DNA of 15,788 nt from positions 1 through 15,788 of the forward strand of contig NZ_JAGLBG010000059.1 in NCBI RefSeq assembly GCF_018260405.1, in the 5' to 3' direction. The notes under the pieces were generated by a model. It was not told where the DNA came from and did no database searches. It saw only the letters and a program-made list of their open reading frames with translations. The translations under genes and the position numbers were made by a program. Source of the DNA: Deinococcus sp. GTDB taxonomy: Bacteria; Deinococcota; Deinococci; Deinococcales; Deinococcaceae. Positions 9,556 to 15,788 of this stretch are shown in pieces (the stretch's first letter is position 1; each line of letters starts with the position of its first letter).

Positions 9556-9693
9556 TAGAGCAGTTCTCCGAATGATGGGCACGTCGGAAAAACACCGCCG
9601 CCCCCTTCATTCTAGGTCCTGATCTTTCTTTTTCACTCGTTCCACTTGGCCAAAAGATGGTGCTCTTTTACCATCTTTTGGCAAAATGCTCTA
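9556..9693 (-). repeat. Repeat F1, copy b (full length, inverted)
   Basis: A 138-bp element with ends TAGAGCA (9556-9562) and TGCTCTA (9687-9693). It is in the opposite orientation to copy a, matching it along its length. It contains a perfect 13-bp stem (9649-9661 with 9670-9682) around the 8-nt loop GCTCTTTT, the same loop as in copy a. The second stem, near 9570-9612, is imperfect here. It sits between the convergent sdh and acnA terminators. Confidence 0.85.
9649..9682. other. Perfect 13-bp hairpin inside F1 copy b
   Basis: Arms GCCAAAAGATGGT and ACCATCTTTTGGC pair without mismatch around an 8-nt loop, and both strands can fold. Copy a keeps the stem and loop with one mismatch. It may also reduce readthrough between the convergent sdh and acnA operons. 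Confidence 0.7.
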
Positions 9694-9774
9694 GACAGTA
9701 AATCGCAGCAAGTCTATAGTCGGCGTACTGGCAGTAAGATGTTTTGAACATATTTTTAAGTGACCGTTAAACCT

Positions 9775-9808
9775 AAAGCCCCCGCCCAGTTTCCCAGGCG
9801 GGGGCTTT
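9775..9808 (-). terminator. Terminator of acnA, probably bidirectional
   Basis: A perfect 12-bp GC-rich stem (AAAGCCCCCGCC at 9775-9786 with 9797-9808) has a 10-nt loop. It lies 34 bp past the acnA stop codon. On the minus strand it is followed by TTTAGGTTTAA-like sequence. The symmetric AAA...TTT ends suggest function on both strands. Confidence 0.8.
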
Positions 9809-9842
9809 CCTTACCTATTCTATTGTCCTAATCGGCTAACGC

Positions 9843-12560
<2,718 letters not shown>

Positions 12561-12890
12561 GAGTATTCCTCCTCAAGCGCGTTGCCTACAAAAATGGCAT
12601 CTATTGACGCTTGTTTGTTCTCCCATGATAAGACGAACCGGCGCTTGACGGGGCGTTACTAGGAAAGGCAGCAGGCCGGAAATTGTCACCCCTGTGGAGA
12701 CAACAGAGGTTGGGCTGTCTTGCACGGCGGGGCTGCTCCTGATGCGCTCCCGCCCTGACTGCTGATGATGCCAACTGCGCTCACACGCGCTTATGGGCCT
12801 CGCCGCGAGCGGCGGATTTGCCGGGACGTTTTCACCCTGTCGCTGTTGATGTGCCGGGTAGGCTTGCTGCGTCCGGGTGGGGCAATCCAG

Positions 12891-13035
12891 ACATTATATG
12901 GATTCCGATTGATTCGGTGCAGTTCTGAATCAATCCGAGCGGATGTGAGTAGGAACAGCATACGGGTTTCGCGGTATGGAGCCACAGACGGCGATTTTCC
13001 GACTGTGGCGGAATTTAGCGGAATCCGTATTAGAG
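12891..13035 (+). repeat. Repeat F2, copy b
   Basis: A 145-bp element. Its left end (12891-12907) and the reverse complement of its right end (13019-13035) agree at 12 of 17 positions, including a shared GGATTCCG. The interior aligns with copy a (5081-5228) in the same orientation. Its right end joins directly to an F1 end at TAGAG (13031-13035). Confidence 0.8.
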
Positions 13036-13068
13036 CAGTTCTGCGAATGATGGGCACGTCAGAAACCG
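13031..13068 (-). repeat. Repeat F1, copy c (truncated)
   Basis: Bases 13031-13065 match the first 35 bases of F1 copy b with about two differences (TAGAGCAGTTCTGCG, then AATGATGGGCACGTC). Similarity fades after about 13068, where the terminator of the ABC operon begins. Only one end of the element is present. Confidence 0.75.
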
Positions 13069-13082
13069 CACTGAATGAAAGA

Positions 13083-13110
13083 CCCCGCCCAGCCTGAAAG
13101 CCGGGCGGAG
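13083..13110 (-). terminator. Terminator of the amino-acid ABC operon
   Basis: CCGCCC and GGGCGG, extended by a GC pair inside, form a hairpin 15 bp past the stop codon of the binding-protein gene. On the minus strand GTCTTTCATT follows. The T tract is interrupted. Confidence 0.6.
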
Positions 13111-13124
13111 CCTTTATGCAAGCG

Positions 13125-13919
13125 TTACTTAATGATATTTTCGGGGTTCAGTTTCCACTGCTTCACGATTTTTTCGGTCGTACCGTCGCGGGCCATGTCA
13201 TTGATGGCTTTGCGCAGGGTGGGCGTGAGTTTGCTGCCTTTATTCAGGTAAAAGCCAATCTGGTTTTCGGGCGCGTAGGCGTGCGGCACAACCTTGAGCT
13301 TGCCGCCCGTTTTGGCCATGATATCGGGCGTAGACACGTCTTGCCCAAAGGCGGCGTCGGCCTTGCCGTTCATCAGGTTTTGAATCACGTTGATGCCCTG
13401 GTCGGTGCCAAGCAGATTGACCGGGGGCAATTTATTGGTAGCCAGCAGATTCTTGAGTTCAGTGACTTTTTGCTCGTCAGCAGAGCCGCTTTGGTAGCTC
13501 AGGGTCTTGCCCGCCAGGTCACTGAGGCCCTTGATGCTGGTGTTGTCGGCCTTGACCAGCAGGGTGTAGCCAGTTTTGAGGTAAGGCACGGGGTCGGCGG
13601 CGGCGCTGCGGGCCGGGGTGACATACAGCGACGACCAGGCCACGTCACAGCGGCCCCCATTCAGCGCAGGAATAATGCCCGCCAGCGAGACTTCTAAGGG
13701 CTGAAAAGTCAGGCCCAGTTTCTTGGCAAGGGCTTTGGCAAGGTCAACGTCAAAGCCGACGGGGTTGGTCTTGTCTGCGCCAACGTAGTACTCCATTGGG
13801 GCGTAAGCGGCGTTCATGCACACAGTCAGTTTGCCGGGCTGGACGTAGGTGCTGGGCGCAGCGTGCGCAGTAGATAGGGCGGCGGCGAAGGCGGTCAGCG
13901 TAAGCAGGGTCTTATTCAT
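13125..13919 (-). CDS. Amino-acid ABC transporter substrate-binding protein
   Basis: A 264-residue periplasmic or secreted binding protein of the polar amino-acid (SBP family 3, HisJ/GlnH-like) group. A signal peptide (1-20) ends at AHA before APS. No lipobox Cys is seen. The mature protein begins with the typical KLTVCMNAAYAPMEYY, followed by VGFDVDLAKALAKKLGL (54-70). The ligand region around 95-105 includes SSLYVTPAR, where Arg104 would hold the substrate carboxylate. GQDVSTPDI follows at 192-200. GGAGG lies 8 nt before the ATG. It is the last gene of the operon, 15 bp after the ATPase gene. The specific amino acid cannot be read. Confidence 0.9.
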   Translation of the reverse strand: MNKTLLTLTAFAAALSTAHAAPSTYVQPGKLTVCMNAAYAPMEYYVGADKTNPVGFDVDLAKALAKKLGLTFQPLEVSLAGIIPALNGGRCDVAWSSLYVTPARSAAADPVPYLKTGYTLLVKADNTSIKGLSDLAGKTLSYQSGSADEQKVTELKNLLATNKLPPVNLLGTDQGINVIQNLMNGKADAAFGQDVSTPDIMAKTGGKLKVVPHAYAPENQIGFYLNKGSKLTPTLRKAINDMARDGTTEKIVKQWKLNPENIIK

Positions 13920-13934
13920 GGGGAATTCCTCCGG

Positions 13935-14690
13935 TTAGTGCAAGTGGCTTAGAAAGCTGCGGGTAATAGGGCTTTGCGGATGGTCAAAAAACTGTTCGGG
14001 CGGGGCCTGCTCCACGATTTGCCCCTCATGAAACAGCGCCACCTCATCGGCAATGGCGCGGGCAAAGCGCACTTCGTGGGTGACGACTACCATCGTCATG
14101 CCGCCCGCTGCAAGTTCTTCTATCACATTCAGCACTTCGCCCACCAATTCGGGGTCAAGCGCCGAGGTCGGCTCGTCAAACAGCATGACTTTGGGTTCCA
14201 GCACTAGGGCGCGGGCAATGGCGACCCGCTGCTGCTGCCCGCCTGAAAGCTCACTAGGAAAGTGCCGCTGATGGTCTTGCAGCCCCATGCGCGTAAGCAT
14301 CGCGGCGGCTTTTTCGTGGGCGCTGGCGCGGGGCATGTTCTGGGTCAACAGCAGCCCGCTGGCAACGTTGTCTAGGGCGTTCATGTGGGCAAACAGGTTA
14401 AAGCGCTGAAACACCATGCCAATGTGCTGGCGTTGCCGGGCGAGGTGCGCTTCGGGCAGGGTTCGGCCCGTTTGGGGGTTCACGCCGAGGCGCTGGCCTT
14501 CGAGCAGCACCTCGCCCGCGTCGGCAGGTTCCAGCAGATTCATCACGCGCAAGATGGTGGACTTGCCCGAACCCGATTTACCCAAAATAGCCTTGACTTC
14601 GCCCCGGTGAACCGTGAAGTCCACGCCCTTCAACACTTTGTGTTGCCCGTAGCGTTTGTGCAGGTTTTTGGCGACCAGCAGGTCTTTCAT
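13935..14690 (-). CDS. Polar amino-acid ABC transporter ATP-binding protein
   Basis: A 251-residue GlnQ/HisP-type ATPase that drives import through the neighbouring permease. Walker A is GKSGSGKS (37-44), the Q-loop is Gln95 in GMVFQRFNLF, the signature is LSGGQQQR (148-155), Walker B is VMLFDEPTSALDP (168-180) and the switch is His205. All catalytic residues are intact and the length is normal. Its start overlaps the permease stop by 4 nt (ATGA), so the two are translationally coupled. The binding-protein gene follows. Confidence 0.95.
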   Translation of the reverse strand: MKDLLVAKNLHKRYGQHKVLKGVDFTVHRGEVKAILGKSGSGKSTILRVMNLLEPADAGEVLLEGQRLGVNPQTGRTLPEAHLARQRQHIGMVFQRFNLFAHMNALDNVASGLLLTQNMPRASAHEKAAAMLTRMGLQDHQRHFPSELSGGQQQRVAIARALVLEPKVMLFDEPTSALDPELVGEVLNVIEELAAGGMTMVVVTHEVRFARAIADEVALFHEGQIVEQAPPEQFFDHPQSPITRSFLSHLH

Positions 14691-15406
14691 GCGGGCCGCC
14701 TCGCCGGGAACAAGCCGCGTGCGGCGGGCAAAGACACCCAGCGCATCCGGTATTCCAGCAGCCTCTGCACCAGCATCAGCACGCTGACAATCACGAGGTA
14801 GTACACCGCCGCCGCCGAGTAGTACTCAGCATATTTGAAGGTGTTGGACACGTTGATGCCCGCTACCGTCATCAATTCTTGCAAGGAAATCACCGAGGCC
14901 AGTGACGTGTATTTCAGCACGGCGATAAATTCATTGCTGCTGGGCGCGGTGGCGACCTTGACCGCCTGCGGCAGCACAATTTTGTACAGCACCCGGCGCG
15001 GCGAGATGCCCAGTGAGCGGGCGGCGATTTCCTGCCCGCTGTCCACACTGGCCAGCGCCGAGCGAATAATTTCGGCCATATACGCGGCCTCTACAATAGA
15101 CAGGCCAATCCAGCACGCCAAAAATGAATTAAACCATTTTTCTTTAAGAGGCGGAAAAAGCTGCGGCCCCACGTTCCAGACCACCAAGAAAATCAGCAGC
15201 GTGGGAATGGCACGGAAAAACCAGACATACGCCGCCCCAAAGCCCTCTAAAAAGGCGTTTCCAGAGCGGCGGCACAGCGCGATGCCAAAGCCGATGATTG
15301 AGGCTGCCAGCATAGAGAGCAGCGCCAGTGCCAGCGCAATCCCTGCGCCCCGTAAATACTCCATAGAAAAAAGCGCTTTCCAGAAAATCTGGGAGTCAAA
15401 TTCCAC
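14687..15406 (-). CDS. Polar amino-acid ABC transporter permease
   Basis: A 239-residue inner-membrane permease of the HisM/GlnP group with about five membrane segments. The cytoplasmic EAA loop, QEIAARSLGISPRRVLYKIVLPQ (about 125-147), contacts the ATPase. The start is GTG at 15404-15406, chosen because GGAG lies 7 nt upstream. The internal Met15 has no ribosome binding site. It is the first gene of the operon (permease, ATPase, binding protein). The complex probably works as a homodimer because only one permease gene is present. Confidence 0.93.
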   Translation of the reverse strand: MEFDSQIFWKALFSMEYLRGAGIALALALLSMLAASIIGFGIALCRRSGNAFLEGFGAAYVWFFRAIPTLLIFLVVWNVGPQLFPPLKEKWFNSFLACWIGLSIVEAAYMAEIIRSALASVDSGQEIAARSLGISPRRVLYKIVLPQAVKVATAPSSNEFIAVLKYTSLASVISLQELMTVAGINVSNTFKYAEYYSAAAVYYLVIVSVLMLVQRLLEYRMRWVSLPAARGLFPARRPA

Positions 15407-15459
15407 CTTTAGACTCCACCGCTATGTTCCACTGGGTACTCTCATATTGGGGCCTCCAG

Positions 15460-15487
15460 ATTTTATCTGTCCTTAGAGCGTAGTTAA
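15460..15487 (-). promoter_or_regulatory. Sigma-70 type promoter of the amino-acid ABC operon
   Basis: On the minus strand TTAACT (15482-15487) and TAAAAT (15460-15465) are separated by 16 bp. They match the -35 at four of six and the -10 at five of six positions. The -10 lies about 53 bp upstream of the GTG start, leaving room for a leader with the observed ribosome binding site. Confidence 0.55.
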
Positions 15488-15714
15488 TCTTAAGCGGCAT
15501 GTAGCTGTCAAGCTGTTTAAGTAGCGCCCGGATTCGCTCTGCAAGCAGCTTTACGAGTCTATTTTCACCAGGAGCTTCTACCTACTAGCGCAGCTTTGCA
15601 GCTTTGCAAGTCCGCTTGGGGTAATCACCTAGTCATCACCCGGCAGGTACCTATCACGACCTAGTTTTTTTGCTTTTGCTGTCGCAATGTGGTCATCAGT
15701 CCGCTATACCCTTC
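15488..15714. other. Region between the ABC operon promoter and the right-edge IS
   Basis: I see no convincing gene or RNA here. A short tandem GCAGCTTT GCAGCTTT GCA occurs at about 15590-15608, with a related GCAGCTTT at 15545-15552. The rest is unremarkable. Confidence 0.4.
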
Positions 15715-15788
15715 AGAGGCTGTCTGAGGCCCATATCGTCGGAGTATCCATGCTGCCCTCTTCATCAGGCGCACAATCGCTGGAGCAG
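15715..15788 (+). mobile_element. Upstream end of an insertion sequence (partial)
   Basis: Bases 15715-15732 (AGAGGCTGTCTGAGGCCC) are the exact inverted copy of 54-71. Seventeen bases further in, a well-placed GGAG and ATG open a frame that runs off the window, as expected just inside a transposase-gene end. Together with the left edge, this implies two IS copies in the same orientation flanking the window. The family is uncertain. Confidence 0.6.
15750..15788 (+). CDS. Possible N-terminus of an IS transposase (partial)
   Basis: The ATG at 15750 is preceded by GGAG with 5-nt spacing and starts 18 bp after the terminal inverted repeat. Thirteen codons (MLPSSSGAQSLEQ) are visible before the window ends. 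This is too little to recognise a family, so the call rests on position only. Confidence 0.35.
   Translation, partial: MLPSSSGAQSLEQ

Larger units (their letters stand above)
12661..13124. other. Intergenic region between the amino-acid ABC operon and acnA
   Basis: The right half holds repeat F2 copy b, a truncated F1 and the terminator of the ABC operon. The left part (about 12661-12890) shows no gene, tRNA or clear regulatory motif. Its open frames lack ribosome binding sites and recognisable protein motifs, and one runs straight through the repeats. Confidence 0.5.

Noticed and set aside
12765..13097. Open frames of about 90-110 codons on both strands through F2 copy b
   Set aside because: They follow the repeat rather than a protein, with no ribosome binding site or motif.
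15474..15487. TTAGAGCGTAGTT as a further F1 end
   Set aside because: Only the first few bases match F1 and no second end or interior similarity is nearby. It overlaps the -35 region of the ABC promoter, which explains it better.
15545..15608. GCAGCTTT units as a CRISPR or iteron array
   Set aside because: Only three short units with irregular spacing. There are no spacers, no cas or rep genes, and the context is an intergenic edge.

Overview
The window is a 15.8 kb piece of a high-GC bacterial chromosome, most likely from the genus Deinococcus. I infer this from gene content and style, not from a search. It holds a SpoVS homologue in an otherwise non-sporulating gene set, core metabolic genes on both strands, several gene starts without a Shine-Dalgarno, and many short dispersed intergenic repeats. 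No rRNA, tRNA or CRISPR array is visible.

Layout. Bases 1-71 look like the downstream end of an insertion sequence (IS). Next, on the minus strand, come a membrane zinc metallopeptidase (83-766), SpoVS (1021-1293, apparently starting at CTG), pyrF (1506-2309) and a nucleoside/sugar-type ABC ATPase (2502-4070). A TSUP-family permease (4172-4933) diverges from the ATPase. Repeats fill 4931-5228. The plus strand then carries msrA (5290-5820) and the succinate dehydrogenase operon sdhCDAB (6116-9497). Aconitase (9843-12560, minus) converges on sdh. The 345 bp between them holds a terminator for each side and a mobile-looking repeat. After a second repeat cluster (12891-13068) comes a minus-strand polar amino-acid ABC operon: permease, ATPase, binding protein (15406 down to 13125). 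Bases 15715-15788 look like the upstream end of an IS with the same 18-bp terminal inverted repeat as the left edge.

How the genes work together. sdhCDAB and acnA supply two TCA-cycle steps, with sdh also feeding electrons to quinone. PyrF makes UMP, and its neighbouring ATPase belongs to a family that often energises nucleoside uptake, although no partner permease is in the window. MsrA repairs oxidised methionine. The amino-acid ABC operon is complete.

The least ordinary material is between genes. There is a roughly 140-155 bp element (here F1) with 7-bp TAGAGYA ends and a conserved hairpin, in two full copies and one partial. A roughly 145 bp element (F2) has longer imperfect inverted ends and abuts F1 in both clusters. 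A third short repeat (F3) lies beside spoVS and upstream of sdh. I see no new multi-gene system. The best leads are the CTG start of spoVS, the F1/F2 repeats and their shared junction, and the pair of IS ends bounding the window.
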